In this document: positions 8,010-17,835 of the stretch, piece by piece
How the letters are laid out: every line of letters starts with the position of its first letter
Numbering within the stretch: the stretch's first letter is position 1
From: Massilia sp.
GTDB taxonomy: Bacteria > Pseudomonadota > Gammaproteobacteria > Burkholderiales > Burkholderiaceae_D
Direction of reading: 5' to 3'
Length of the DNA stretch: 64,000 bases
NCBI GenBank assembly: GCA_025359245.1
Contig: JANYGW010000135.1
Location: 1 to 64,000, forward strand
Translations under genes and position numbers: made by a program
Notes under the pieces: model-generated
The model's input: only the letters and a program-made list of their open reading frames with translations
The model's database searches: none
Told to the model about the DNA's origin: nothing

Positions 8010-9842
8010 CTATGCGCGCTCGGCCTGCGCGGCGAGCATGGCGGGCCCGCAGACCCGGTTGCGGCCCTGGCGCTTGGCCTGGTACAAGGCCTGGTCGGCG
8101 CTGCTGACCAGGGCTTCGATGGTGGCGCCCGGGTGCGGCACGATGCAGGCCACGCCGACGCTGATGGTGACCGACATGGCCGCACCGTCGAGCACGATCT
8201 GCAGCGCCTCGATGGCCGCGCGCATCGCCTCGGCCATGTGCATGGCGCCCTTCAGGTCGGTGTTGGGCAGCATCACGATGAATTCCTCGCCGCCGAAGCG
8301 AAACGCATCGTCGGTGATCCTGTGCACGGTGGCCGACAAGGTGCGCGCCACTTCCTTCAGGCAGGCGTCGCCGCCCGGATGGCCATAGGTATCGTTGACG
8401 TGCTTGAAGTGATCGATATCGATCATCAACATGCCGATCGCGTTCTTTTCGCGCATGCTGCGCTGCCACTCGATGCCGGCCTTCTCGTTGAACCAGGCGC
8501 GGTTGCCGATCCCGGTCAGCGCGTCGATCCGGCTGATATCCTTGAGGCGCTGGTGCGCCTCGGACAGTTCGAGCGTGCGCTGCTGCACGCGCCGTTCGAG
8601 GTTGTCGGTCGCCTCGCGCTGGATCCGGATATTTTCTTCCTGCAAAAGCTTCATCCGGTGCGCCAGGGCAAACGAGAACAGCAGCACTTCCACCGCCGAG
8701 CCGATCTGCAGGCCGTATTCAGTGAGGAACACGGTTGGTATCCAGCCTGAATTTTGCATCACGTACATGGCGCTGCCGATGATGAGCATGGACCAGGCCA
8801 GCATGAAATACCTGGCCTGGCTGCCGCCCCGTTTCAGGCACAGGCTGCCGGCGGCGAACGTGACGATGCACTCGGTGAGCGCGCCGGCCTGGCCGATCTT
8901 GATGATGGTCGAATAGCGCAGCAGCAGCGCGCCCAGCATCACGGCGCCGCCCAGGTACAGATACACTTTCAGGATGGCAGCGAAGCGTGGCGCATTGCGG
9001 CGCAGGTCGAGGAAGGACGAGGCAAACTGGGCCGTGGTGCACATGACGACGCCCAGCGTGAATGGCATCGCCATATTGGCCCAGCGCGGCGAGGCCGGCC
9101 ACAGGTATTCGTAGGCCAGGCCATTGATGCACATCTGCATCAGGCCCCAGGCGCCGATGTACAGCGAGTAGTACAGGTAATTGCGCTCGCGCACCGACAG
9201 GAACAGCATGGCGTTATAGATCAGCATGGCCAGCACGATGCCGTAGTACACCCCCAGCACGATTTGTTGCTCATGGTCGCGCGCCAGCAGGTCGGCGCCG
9301 CTGCGCAAGATGAGCGGCATCTGGATCGCGCCTTCGGAATGGACGCGCAGGTAGACAGTGACGCGCTGGTCCCTGGGCAGGTTGATTTTGAACATCGGGT
9401 AGCGGTGCTTGACCGCGCGGCTGGCAAACGGCAAGGTATCGCCGCTGGAGGCCAGCTCGATGCGGCCATCCGGGTGAACGATGGCAATGTCGACCCGGTC
9501 GAGCAGCGGGTACTGGTATTCCAGCAACCAGTCGGAGATGGACGGCGCGCGGTTGACGAGCTCGAAGCGGGCCCAGAAAGCCGAGTCGGTGAAGCCGAAG
9601 TTGGTGCTGTCCTTGTGCGGGTAGGCAAACGCCGGCGCGCGCGGTCCGGGCAGCACATCGCGCAGCGCGAGCTTGCCGGACGGGTCTTCCAGCACGCCCA
9701 GGTACAGGTTGACGGGGTAAGACTGGGCGTCGCCGCCCAGGACCAGCGCGTCGGCGGCCTGCGCCATGCCAAGCGGGCACAACAAAAGCAAGGCGAGCAG
9801 CCAGCGCCGGAGAAAGGAAACGTCGCAGAGGGAGAAGTTCAT
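8010..9842 (-). CDS. 7TMR-DISM diguanylate cyclase
   Basis: 610 residues. Signal peptide (cleavage near MAQA|AD), a periplasmic 7TMR-DISM extracellular domain to ~180, seven hydrophobic helices ~185-390, a short coiled coil (EENIRIQREATDNLERRVQQ), then a GGDEF domain. The active site is GGEEF at 517-521, and the product-inhibition site RITD lies exactly five residues before it, so the enzyme should make c-di-GMP with feedback control. ATG 9842 has AGGA 5 bases upstream and directly opens the signal peptide; a further in-frame ATG at 9878 lacks this. Monocistronic. Confidence 0.93.
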   Translation of the reverse strand: MNFSLCDVSFLRRWLLALLLLCPLGMAQAADALVLGGDAQSYPVNLYLGVLEDPSGKLALRDVLPGPRAPAFAYPHKDSTNFGFTDSAFWARFELVNRAPSISDWLLEYQYPLLDRVDIAIVHPDGRIELASSGDTLPFASRAVKHRYPMFKINLPRDQRVTVYLRVHSEGAIQMPLILRSGADLLARDHEQQIVLGVYYGIVLAMLIYNAMLFLSVRERNYLYYSLYIGAWGLMQMCINGLAYEYLWPASPRWANMAMPFTLGVVMCTTAQFASSFLDLRRNAPRFAAILKVYLYLGGAVMLGALLLRYSTIIKIGQAGALTECIVTFAAGSLCLKRGGSQARYFMLAWSMLIIGSAMYVMQNSGWIPTVFLTEYGLQIGSAVEVLLFSFALAHRMKLLQEENIRIQREATDNLERRVQQRTLELSEAHQRLKDISRIDALTGIGNRAWFNEKAGIEWQRSMREKNAIGMLMIDIDHFKHVNDTYGHPGGDACLKEVARTLSATVHRITDDAFRFGGEEFIVMLPNTDLKGAMHMAEAMRAAIEALQIVLDGAAMSVTISVGVACIVPHPGATIEALVSSADQALYQAKRQGRNRVCGPAMLAAQAERA

Positions 9843-9970
9843 TTCCGTCCTGCCTAAATGAAGCGTTCTCGAGCCCATCGCGCGGTGTCGCGATGTTCTT
9901 CTGAGTCAACTATACTACCTTCAGGCAACTATTTGCGATGATTTTCAGTAGTGTTGCGCGCAGGCTCGCA

Positions 9971-10898
<928 letters not shown>

Positions 10899-10905
10899 GG
10901 AAGGC

Positions 10906-11541
10906 TTATGGAATGTGTAAGAGTTTATGGGTTTGCAGGCTCAGTTTCCATTTCGGATTGCGCTTGCAGGTCTCGATGGCCAGGCGGGTATTGTGCTCGG
11001 CCAGCGGGCCATCCATCGGCTGCACGAAAAAATGGTCGAACTCGAGCTGTTCGTAGGCGCCCAGGTCTTGCCGGGTCTGGGGAATGACGACCTTGATCTC
11101 GTTGCCCTTTTCCACCACCAGCGCCGATCCCATCTTGGGGCTGACGCAGATCCAGTCCACCCCGGCCGGGACCGGCAAAGTGCCGTTGGTTTCGATGGCG
11201 ATCATGAAGCCGGCCGCGTGCATGGCGGCGATCAGCGCGCCGTCCAGCTGCAGCAGCGGCTCGCCGCCGGTAAACACCACGTATTTGCTGGCCGGGTGGG
11301 TACTTGGCCACAAGCTGTCGATAACGGCCGCCAGCGCCGCGCCGTCGGCGAACTTGCCGCCGCGCTCGCCATCGGTGCCGACAAAATCGGTGTCGCAGAA
11401 GGTGCACACGGCGCTGGCGCGGTCGCTTTCGCGCCCGCTCCACAAATTGCAGCCGGAAAAACGGCAGAACACCGCCGGCCGGCCCGCATGGGCGCCCTCG
11501 CCCTGCAAGGTGTAGAAAATTTCTTTGATGCTGTAAGTCAC
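10906..11541 (-). CDS. queE: 7-carboxy-7-deazaguanine synthase (radical SAM)
   Basis: 211 residues from GTG 11541 (VTYSIKEIFYTLQGEG), with AGGG 8 bases upstream. Converts 6-carboxytetrahydropterin to 7-carboxy-7-deazaguanine, the step after QueD. The iron-sulfur cluster motif is Cys31-X14-Cys46-X2-Cys49, the expanded spacing known from the Burkholderia multivorans enzyme rather than the usual CX3CX2C. The GGEP SAM-binding motif (TGGEPLLQLD) follows. First gene of queE-queD-tadA. An in-frame upstream extension to 11598 is possible but has no ribosome site. Confidence 0.93.
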   Translation of the reverse strand: MTYSIKEIFYTLQGEGAHAGRPAVFCRFSGCNLWSGRESDRASAVCTFCDTDFVGTDGERGGKFADGAALAAVIDSLWPSTHPASKYVVFTGGEPLLQLDGALIAAMHAAGFMIAIETNGTLPVPAGVDWICVSPKMGSALVVEKGNEIKVVIPQTRQDLGAYEQLEFDHFFVQPMDGPLAEHNTRLAIETCKRNPKWKLSLQTHKLLHIP

Positions 11542-11737
11542 GTCAAGAACCCTAATCGTCAACCCTCCATTATAGCAAGTCGGCGCGGCCCCTTCCAAAA
11601 CGGCGCTTTGAGGCTTGCTTGGCCGCCCCTTGATTCTGCTACGGAAATAAATTGATCTTGGACAAGCGCCGCGCCATTCCCCCCATGTAACTTTATCGGA
11701 GTCGGCTTCGATTCATCGGAAAATCGGAAGGATGGTC

Positions 11738-12580
11738 ATGAACACTACGCCCTCTTTGATCGTGGCAGTGCTCTGGATGCTGCTGCTAGGCTGGGGCTTC
11801 CATGCGCTGCTCAGGCGCCATTTGCGCCTCGACGACATGCTGGCCGACAAGGAGGCCCAGCTGGCCATCGAACGCAGCGCGCGCCTGTGCGCCGAGCGCA
11901 CGCTGGCCACCGCCCACAACGCGCTGTGCCAGCTGGCCAGGCAGCAGGAAACCGTGCGCGAGACAGAACGCCAGCGCATCGGGCGCGACATCCACGACGA
12001 CCTCGGCCAGAACCTGCTGACGCTCAAGATCGACCTGTCGCTGCTGCACGTGAGCACCACCGGCGCCCATCCGATGATCACCCAAAAAGTCGACAGCATG
12101 ATGGGCAACCTGGACTTGACCATCCAGTCGCTGCGCGCGGTGATCAACGACCTGCGCCCGCTCGCGCTGGAAACCGGCTTGCGCCATGCCATCGAATGGC
12201 AGCTGGGCGAGTTTTCGCGCACCCACGGGATCCGCCATGTGCTGCTGGCCGAACCGTCCGTGTTCGACAGCCCGGCCGACAAGGAACGCGACGCCATGCT
12301 GTTCCGGATACTGCAGGAATCGCTGTGCAACGTGGTGCGCCATGCGCATGCGACCGAGGTCACTGTCGAACTGCAGCGCTGCGGCAGCATCCTGACCCTG
12401 ATGGTGCAGGACAACGGCATCGGCATGCCGGCCGTGCTGCCCGAGCATGGCAGCGGCCTGCCCGGCATCCGCGAACGCGTGGCCGCGATCGGCGGCCGGC
12501 TGGACATCGAACGCCCGGCCGCCGGCGGCACCCTGCTGACCCTGACCTTTCCCATCGTCGACGCGTTCGCCGTACACTAA
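11738..12580 (+). CDS. NarX/LiaS-type sensor histidine kinase
   Basis: 280 residues. One transmembrane helix (~5-23), a coiled coil to ~75, then HisKA_3 with phospho-accepting His86 in RDIHDDLGQNLL, and a HATPase ending GIRERVAAIGGRLDIERP. There is no periplasmic sensor domain of any size, so it senses in the membrane or cytoplasm. ATG 11738 has GGAAGG at 6 bases; the ATG at 11732 sits on that ribosome site. This kinase class normally partners with a LuxR-type regulator, and none is adjacent, so it is an orphan here. Confidence 0.9.
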   Translation: MNTTPSLIVAVLWMLLLGWGFHALLRRHLRLDDMLADKEAQLAIERSARLCAERTLATAHNALCQLARQQETVRETERQRIGRDIHDDLGQNLLTLKIDLSLLHVSTTGAHPMITQKVDSMMGNLDLTIQSLRAVINDLRPLALETGLRHAIEWQLGEFSRTHGIRHVLLAEPSVFDSPADKERDAMLFRILQESLCNVVRHAHATEVTVELQRCGSILTLMVQDNGIGMPAVLPEHGSGLPGIRERVAAIGGRLDIERPAAGGTLLTLTFPIVDAFAVH

Positions 12581-12700
12581 TCCAGGCAATCCGCGTTCGC
12601 TTGCTGCAGATCAAGCGGAGCTCGCCGCGCTGTAGCAGAATCAGGTCTTGTCGGCAATCAATGTTTGCCGCTAGGCTAGATTTCAAAACAGGGACGGCAC

Positions 12701-13699
12701 ATGAACAGCACACCCCACGCCACGCGCCAGCGCGCCGAGACCGCCCCCGACCAGGAGCGCGCCTTCGCCAACAAGCTGCTGGAAATGCTGGCGGTTCCGG
12801 CCTTCGTGCTCGACACCCAATGCCGCGTCATCATCTGGAACCGCGCCTGCGAGCGCCTGACCGGCGTGCCGGCCGCCGAAATGATCGGCACCCAGGACCA
12901 CTGGCGCAGCTTCTACGACGCGCGCCGCCCTACCCTGGCCGATCTGGTGATCCAGAACCGCACCGATGAAATCGACCGCCTTTATTTGCGCGCCACGCAC
13001 GGCCACGAATCGGTGGGCCAGCTGTGCGCCGAAAGCTGGTGCGACATGCCGCGCTGCGGCCGACGCCGCTACCTGGCCGCCGACGCCAGTCCGATCTTCG
13101 ACGACCAGGGCGAACTGGCGGCGGTGGTCCAGACCCTGCGCGACATGACCGAAGAAAAAGCGGCCCAGATCGCACTCGAACAACTGGCCACGCGCGACGG
13201 CCTGACCGGGCTGGCCAACCGGCGCTGCTTCGACGACACCCTGCGCGCCGAATGGTCGCGCGCCATGCGCCAGCACCAGCCGCTGTCGCTGCTGATGGTC
13301 GACGTCGACAACTTCAAGGCCTACAACGATGCCTACGGCCACCTGGGCGGCGACGATTGCCTCAAGCGCATCGCCGGCGCGGTGGCCGCCGAAATGCGCG
13401 CCAACGACCTGGTGGCGCGTTACGGCGGCGAAGAATTCGCCGTGATCCTGCCCAACCAGTCACTCAAGGGGGCGGCCATCGTGGCCGAGCGGATCCGCTG
13501 CCGGGTCGAACAACTGGGCTTGCCGCACGGACGCGACGAGGGCAGGCACGTCACGGTCAGCATCGGCGCGGCCACCGCGATCGCCGCCACCGACGCCGAA
13601 CCGAGCCAGCTGGTGGCGATCGCCGACGCCGCCCTGTACCGCGCCAAGCACATGGGGCGCAACCGGATCAGCCTTCCGCTGACCGAATTGGTCAGCTAG
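12701..13699 (+). CDS. PAS-GGDEF diguanylate cyclase
   Basis: 332 residues, no signal peptide or transmembrane helix. An N-terminal PAS domain (~22-150; VPAFVLDTQCRVIIWNRAC, PAS-associated region to LRDMTEEKAAQ) senses an unknown cue. The GGDEF domain has active-site GGEEF at 242-246 and inhibitory-site RAND at 233-236. It should make c-di-GMP in the cytoplasm. It follows the orphan kinase by 120 bases on the same strand. Confidence 0.93.
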   Translation: MNSTPHATRQRAETAPDQERAFANKLLEMLAVPAFVLDTQCRVIIWNRACERLTGVPAAEMIGTQDHWRSFYDARRPTLADLVIQNRTDEIDRLYLRATHGHESVGQLCAESWCDMPRCGRRRYLAADASPIFDDQGELAAVVQTLRDMTEEKAAQIALEQLATRDGLTGLANRRCFDDTLRAEWSRAMRQHQPLSLLMVDVDNFKAYNDAYGHLGGDDCLKRIAGAVAAEMRANDLVARYGGEEFAVILPNQSLKGAAIVAERIRCRVEQLGLPHGRDEGRHVTVSIGAATAIAATDAEPSQLVAIADAALYRAKHMGRNRISLPLTELVS

Positions 13700-13707
13700 C
13701 GGCGCCC

Positions 13708-13770
13708 CACATCGCCAAGGGGCAGACCCCATTGTGTTCACATCGCCCTCGCCTGCGCAACGGCGATGTG
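13708..13770. repeat. CACATCGCC direct and inverted copies plus GGGGCAGACCCC
   Basis: The 9-mer CACATCGCC occurs at 13708-13716 and 13739-13747, and its inverse GGCGATGTG at 13762-13770. The latter two can form a 9-bp stem with a 14-base loop. GGGGCAGACCCC (13719-13730), a small palindrome, lies between. It sits between the diguanylate cyclase stop and the M16 protease start. It could end the first transcript or be a degenerate dispersed repeat. There is no T-run. Confidence 0.5.
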
Positions 13771-13858
13771 GTGGCCATATATGTATAAATTTCCTCTGTC
13801 ATTTTTGCAGCGGATATTCTATGCTCCGAGGCAGTTTTTAATACCTCCAGGAGCCACT

Positions 13859-16684
13859 GTGTCGAAATTGATCCCGATTACCCTGCTTGCCCTGCCGGCG
13901 CTCGCCATGAGCGCGCCGCTGCCGGCCAAAGCAGACCTGCTGCCCTTCAGCGCCACCGAAAAGACCCTGCCCAACGGCCTGAAGATCATCGTCGTGCCAA
14001 CCGGCTTCCCCAACCTGGTGTCGGTCCAGATCCCGGTCCAGACCGGGTCGCGCAACGAAATCGAGCCGGGCAAGTCGGGCTTCGCCCACTTCTTCGAACA
14101 CATGATGTTCCGCGGGACCAAAGCCTACCCGCCCGAAAAATACCAGGACGTGATCACCAAGTCCGGCGCGCGGCAGAACGCCTACACCAGCGACGACCTG
14201 ACCAATTTCCACACCACCTTCGCCAAGGAAGACCTGGAGACCATCCTCAAGGTCGAAGCCGACCGCTTCCAGAACCTGTCGTACGGCGAAGACGTCTTCA
14301 AGACCGAATCGCGCGCGGTGCTGGGCGAATACAACAAGAACAGCGCCAATCCCCTCTCCAAGCTGTTCGAAGTGCAGCGCGACGCCGCCTTCAGCACCCA
14401 CACCTACAAACACACCACGATGGGCTTCATCAAGGACATAGAGGACATGCCTAACCAGTATGCGTACTCGAAGGTCTTCTTCGACCGCTGGTATCGCCCC
14501 GAGCGCACCACCATCATCATCGCCGGCGACGTCAAGCCGGCCAAGGCGATCGCACTGGTCGAAAAATACTGGAGCGCCTGGAAGCACGGCAGCTACAAGA
14601 GCGTGGTGCCGGCCGAACCGGCTCCGCATGGCGCCATCTACAAGCACGTGCCGTGGCCGACCCCGACGCTGCCGTTCGTGACGGTGGCCTTCCGCAGTCC
14701 GGCCTTCTCCGACACGGTCAAGGACCAGGCGGCGCTGCAGATGCTGCTGTCGCTGTCGTTCGGGCGCACCTCGCCGCTGTACAAGCGCCTGGTGCAGGAC
14801 GAGCAAAAGGTCGACCAGCTGTTCGACTCGACGCCCGGCCGCGTCGACCCGAGCCTGGCCACCATCGGCGCGCGCGTCAAGAAGATCGACGACACCGTGT
14901 ATGTGCGCGACCTGATCATGCAGACGGTGGCCGAGATCCGCACCAGCGCGGTCAGCGACAAGCTGCTGGCCGACGCCAAATCGGCCCAGAAATATGGCCT
15001 GATCCGCTCGCTCGACAACACCGAACAGATCGCCGGCTCGCTGGCCTCCTTCGTCCACTACCACCGCTCGTACGGCACCCTGAACCAGTACGTGCGCCTG
15101 CTCGACTCGCTGACCCCGGCCGACCTGCTGGCCGCCGGCCAGAAGTACCTGATCGACGACGCCATGGTGGTGACCACGCTGTCGAACCAGGCCATGCCTG
15201 ACGCGATCGCCACCCTGCCGACGCTGGCCAGCTTCGCGCCGAAGGCCGGCGACGCCAAATTCGACGTGCTGGTGCAGCAATCGAAGCTGCCGCAGATCCG
15301 CTTCAAGCTGCTGTTCGCGGCCGGCTCCGCGCATGACCCGAAAGGCAAGGAAGGCCTGGCCGCGCTGACGGCGATGATGGTCGGCTCGGCCGGTTCGAGC
15401 GAGCGCAAGATCGACGAGGTCACGCGCGCGCTGTTCCCGATGGCGGGCAGCTTCAACGAACAGGTCGACAAGGAACTGACGACCTTCACCGGCTCGATCC
15501 ACCAGGATAACTGGAACCAGTACCTCGACATCGCGCTGCCGCTGCTGCTGTCGCCCGGCTTTCGCGACGAAGACTTCCGCCGCCTGAAGGACTCGCTGAA
15601 AAATTCACTGCAGGTCGACCTGAAGGACAACAACGAGGAAGAACTCGGCAAGGAGCGCCTGCAGACCAATGTCTTCGCCGCCACCGCCTACGGCCACCCG
15701 GTACTGGGCACCGCCAAAGGCATCGATGCGATCACGCTCGACGACGTCAAGGATTTCTACAAGAAGGCCTACACCCAGGGCGCGCTGAAGGTCGGCATCT
15801 CCGGCGCCGTGACCGAGCCGATGATCGCCTCGCTCAAGCAAGCGCTGGCGAAACTGCCGGCCGGCGCGGGCCTGCCTGCCACCACGGTGCCGGTCGGGCA
15901 CAAGGCGCACGGGCTGGAAGTGGAGATCATCGAGAAAAACACGCGTGCCACGGCCATCTCGTTCGGCCTGCCACTGACGGTGACGCGTTCACACCCGGAC
16001 TTCCCGGCGCTGTGGCTGGCCAAGACCTTCCTGGGCGAGCACCGCGCGTCGAACGCCTACCTGTACCAGCGCATCCGCGAGCTGCGCGGCATGAACTACG
16101 GCGATTACGCGTATATCGAGGCTTTCCCGCGCGGCATGTTCCAGTTTTTCCCGAGCCCGAACAATGCGCGCAAGGCGCAGCTGTTTGAAGTGTGGATCCG
16201 TCCGGTCGCGCCGGAGAATGCCCATTTCGCGCTGCGCATCGCGCTGGCCGAGCTGGACAAGGTCATCCAGGGCGGCTTGACCAAGGAACAGTTCGAGATC
16301 ACGCGCGCCTACCTGATGAAGAATGTGTTCGTGATGACGGCCACCCAGGACCAGTACCTGGGCTATGCGCTCGACTCGCAATGGTACGGCACGCCCGAGT
16401 TCACCAAGATGATGCGCGACGGCTTGTCCAAACTGACGGTCGAGGAGCTGAACGCGGCCATGAAGCGCCATCTGTCGGCGCAGGACCTGTCGGTGGTCGT
16501 CATCGCCAAGGATGCTGCCGGCCTGAGGGACAAGCTGGTGGCGGACGCCTTCTCGCCGATCAAGTATGACGGCGCCAAGGCGCAAGCCGTGCTCGATGAA
16601 GACCAGGTCATCGGCAACCGCAAGCTGAATATCAAGGCCGAGGCGATCACGATCACCCCGGCGGCCAAGGTGTTTTCGGAGTAA
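13859..16684 (+). CDS. M16 family zinc protease, two-repeat, secreted
   Basis: 941 residues. Start GTG 13859 has AGGAG five bases upstream and gives a signal peptide (MSKLIPITLLALPALAMSA, then PLPAKA), so the protein is periplasmic. The N-terminal half carries the inverted zinc motif HFFEH (77-81) with the downstream Glu in FKTESRAVLGEY. The C-terminal half is a second M16-like unit with no HXXEH, the non-catalytic partner repeat, as in PqqL- and pitrilysin-type proteins. It degrades small peptides in a closed chamber; the natural substrate is unknown. Monocistronic, ending at a strong stem-loop. Confidence 0.92.
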   Translation: MSKLIPITLLALPALAMSAPLPAKADLLPFSATEKTLPNGLKIIVVPTGFPNLVSVQIPVQTGSRNEIEPGKSGFAHFFEHMMFRGTKAYPPEKYQDVITKSGARQNAYTSDDLTNFHTTFAKEDLETILKVEADRFQNLSYGEDVFKTESRAVLGEYNKNSANPLSKLFEVQRDAAFSTHTYKHTTMGFIKDIEDMPNQYAYSKVFFDRWYRPERTTIIIAGDVKPAKAIALVEKYWSAWKHGSYKSVVPAEPAPHGAIYKHVPWPTPTLPFVTVAFRSPAFSDTVKDQAALQMLLSLSFGRTSPLYKRLVQDEQKVDQLFDSTPGRVDPSLATIGARVKKIDDTVYVRDLIMQTVAEIRTSAVSDKLLADAKSAQKYGLIRSLDNTEQIAGSLASFVHYHRSYGTLNQYVRLLDSLTPADLLAAGQKYLIDDAMVVTTLSNQAMPDAIATLPTLASFAPKAGDAKFDVLVQQSKLPQIRFKLLFAAGSAHDPKGKEGLAALTAMMVGSAGSSERKIDEVTRALFPMAGSFNEQVDKELTTFTGSIHQDNWNQYLDIALPLLLSPGFRDEDFRRLKDSLKNSLQVDLKDNNEEELGKERLQTNVFAATAYGHPVLGTAKGIDAITLDDVKDFYKKAYTQGALKVGISGAVTEPMIASLKQALAKLPAGAGLPATTVPVGHKAHGLEVEIIEKNTRATAISFGLPLTVTRSHPDFPALWLAKTFLGEHRASNAYLYQRIRELRGMNYGDYAYIEAFPRGMFQFFPSPNNARKAQLFEVWIRPVAPENAHFALRIALAELDKVIQGGLTKEQFEITRAYLMKNVFVMTATQDQYLGYALDSQWYGTPEFTKMMRDGLSKLTVEELNAAMKRHLSAQDLSVVVIAKDAAGLRDKLVADAFSPIKYDGAKAQAVLDEDQVIGNRKLNIKAEAITITPAAKVFSE

Positions 16685-16692
16685 GCGATGCC

Positions 16693-16720
16693 AATGCGGC
16701 GGCACCGAAGCCGCCGCATT
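16693..16720. terminator. Perfect 11-bp stem-loop after the M16 protease
   Basis: AATGCGGCGGC (16693-16703), loop ACCGAA, GCCGCCGCATT (16710-16720), starting 9 bases after the protease stop. The stem is perfect and GC-rich, but a U-tract is absent on both sides. It may terminate or protect the 3' end of the protease mRNA. Confidence 0.6.
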
Positions 16721-16745
16721 GAAAGTACCCCAAAAGGCCAACCAA

Positions 16746-16810
16746 CGTCATCCTCGCGAATGCGGGGCCCCCCCATACTGAGCATGTCCCCGCGCCACCC
16801 GAGGATGACG
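16746..16810. repeat. REP-like inverted repeat element
   Basis: CGTCATCCTCG (16746-16756) and its exact inverse CGAGGATGACG (16800-16810) bracket a 43-base core that itself holds a GCGGGG / CCCCGC pair. This resembles the short dispersed palindromes of the type CGTCATCC(C/T)CGCGAA.GCGGGG found in many proteobacterial intergenic spaces. It lies between two convergent genes, where such elements usually sit. Confidence 0.6.
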
Positions 16811-16820
16811 GTGGCTCGCG

Positions 16821-17684
16821 CTATGACGTGATCCGCTCCCAGCCATGCCGGATCGCCGCTTTCACACGCTCCCACGCGGAGCCGGGATTGCGCTGCTCCC
16901 AGTCAGTGCGTAAATTGTTTTCCACGTCGTCCCATGCACGTCCGCGGTACGGCTCGCTGCGCGCCATCGTGCTGCCGTACGTGTAGGCCGGCAGGTAATC
17001 CTCGTACATACCACCCTCATTGGCGTAGATGCTGCTCCAATGGCCGCGGAAATAAATATCGTCGCCGTCCTGGTCGACCGTGTCGATGATGCGCTGGTAA
17101 AAGCGCATGCCGCCGCGCTCGTCCTGGCGCGGCGCCTGCGGTGGATTGTCGGCGCGCTGCTGCACGTCCTGCGACGCGCGCTGCTGCGCCCCCTGATCCG
17201 CGCCCTGCTGTTCGCCCGGCGCATACTGCTGCGACATCGGCTGCGCATGCTGGCGCGCGCCCGAACGCGGCTGCCCCTGGCCCGGCATGATGCCGCCGCT
17301 CCACTGTTGCGCATGTTCATCGATATCGATCGGACCGAAGCGTTCGACCAGGTCAGCCGCACGCTCGACTTCGTCCATGCTGCTGGCCGTCACGGTCAGC
17401 ACGTAGTGGCCGCGCGTGACGGCATCGGTGTACAGGCGCGCGTCCTCGCGCCGTTCGGTTCCGAATATATCGTTGAAAAAATGACGAATGCCGGACAGGA
17501 TGGAGCCATCATCCTTGGCGCTGCGGCTGGCCGTGCCGGTCTCGGGCGCCAGGCTGGTTTCGCCGGCCGGGTCGCCCTCGGACAGGCGCGCCTGGCCGCG
17601 CGAATAGCCGGCCGACACCAGCTCCTCCAGCGCCTTGCGGGCATCGGCGCGATTGTCAAATACCGCTACCAGTGTGTGCTGCAT
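16821..17684 (-). CDS. General-stress-protein-like (YflT/17M-type domain) with Gln-rich linker
   Basis: 287 residues. An N-terminal domain (~1-115; HTLVAVFDNRADARKALEEL, then RGHYVLTVTASSMDEVERAADL) looks like the YflT/heat-induced stress-protein domain. A Gln/Ala/Gly-rich linker (~125-195) follows, then a conserved tail (FRGHWSSIYANEGGMYEDYLPAYTYG) found in related acidic stress proteins. GGAGG lies 8 bases before ATG 17684. It is divergent from phaC. Biochemical function unknown. Confidence 0.75.
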   Translation of the reverse strand: MQHTLVAVFDNRADARKALEELVSAGYSRGQARLSEGDPAGETSLAPETGTASRSAKDDGSILSGIRHFFNDIFGTERREDARLYTDAVTRGHYVLTVTASSMDEVERAADLVERFGPIDIDEHAQQWSGGIMPGQGQPRSGARQHAQPMSQQYAPGEQQGADQGAQQRASQDVQQRADNPPQAPRQDERGGMRFYQRIIDTVDQDGDDIYFRGHWSSIYANEGGMYEDYLPAYTYGSTMARSEPYRGRAWDDVENNLRTDWEQRNPGSAWERVKAAIRHGWERITS

Positions 17685-17835
17685 GATGAGTACCTCCGTG
17701 GGTTGGATTCGTGGGCGCCACTATGCAATCGAGCGTACCGCAAACGCCGCCGACCCCGCACACCATTGACCCCAATCAAGTAAGGATTTGCCACCGATAC
17801 GAAGCTGGAGGTCGTCCTCAAACCCGGGAGCCGCA

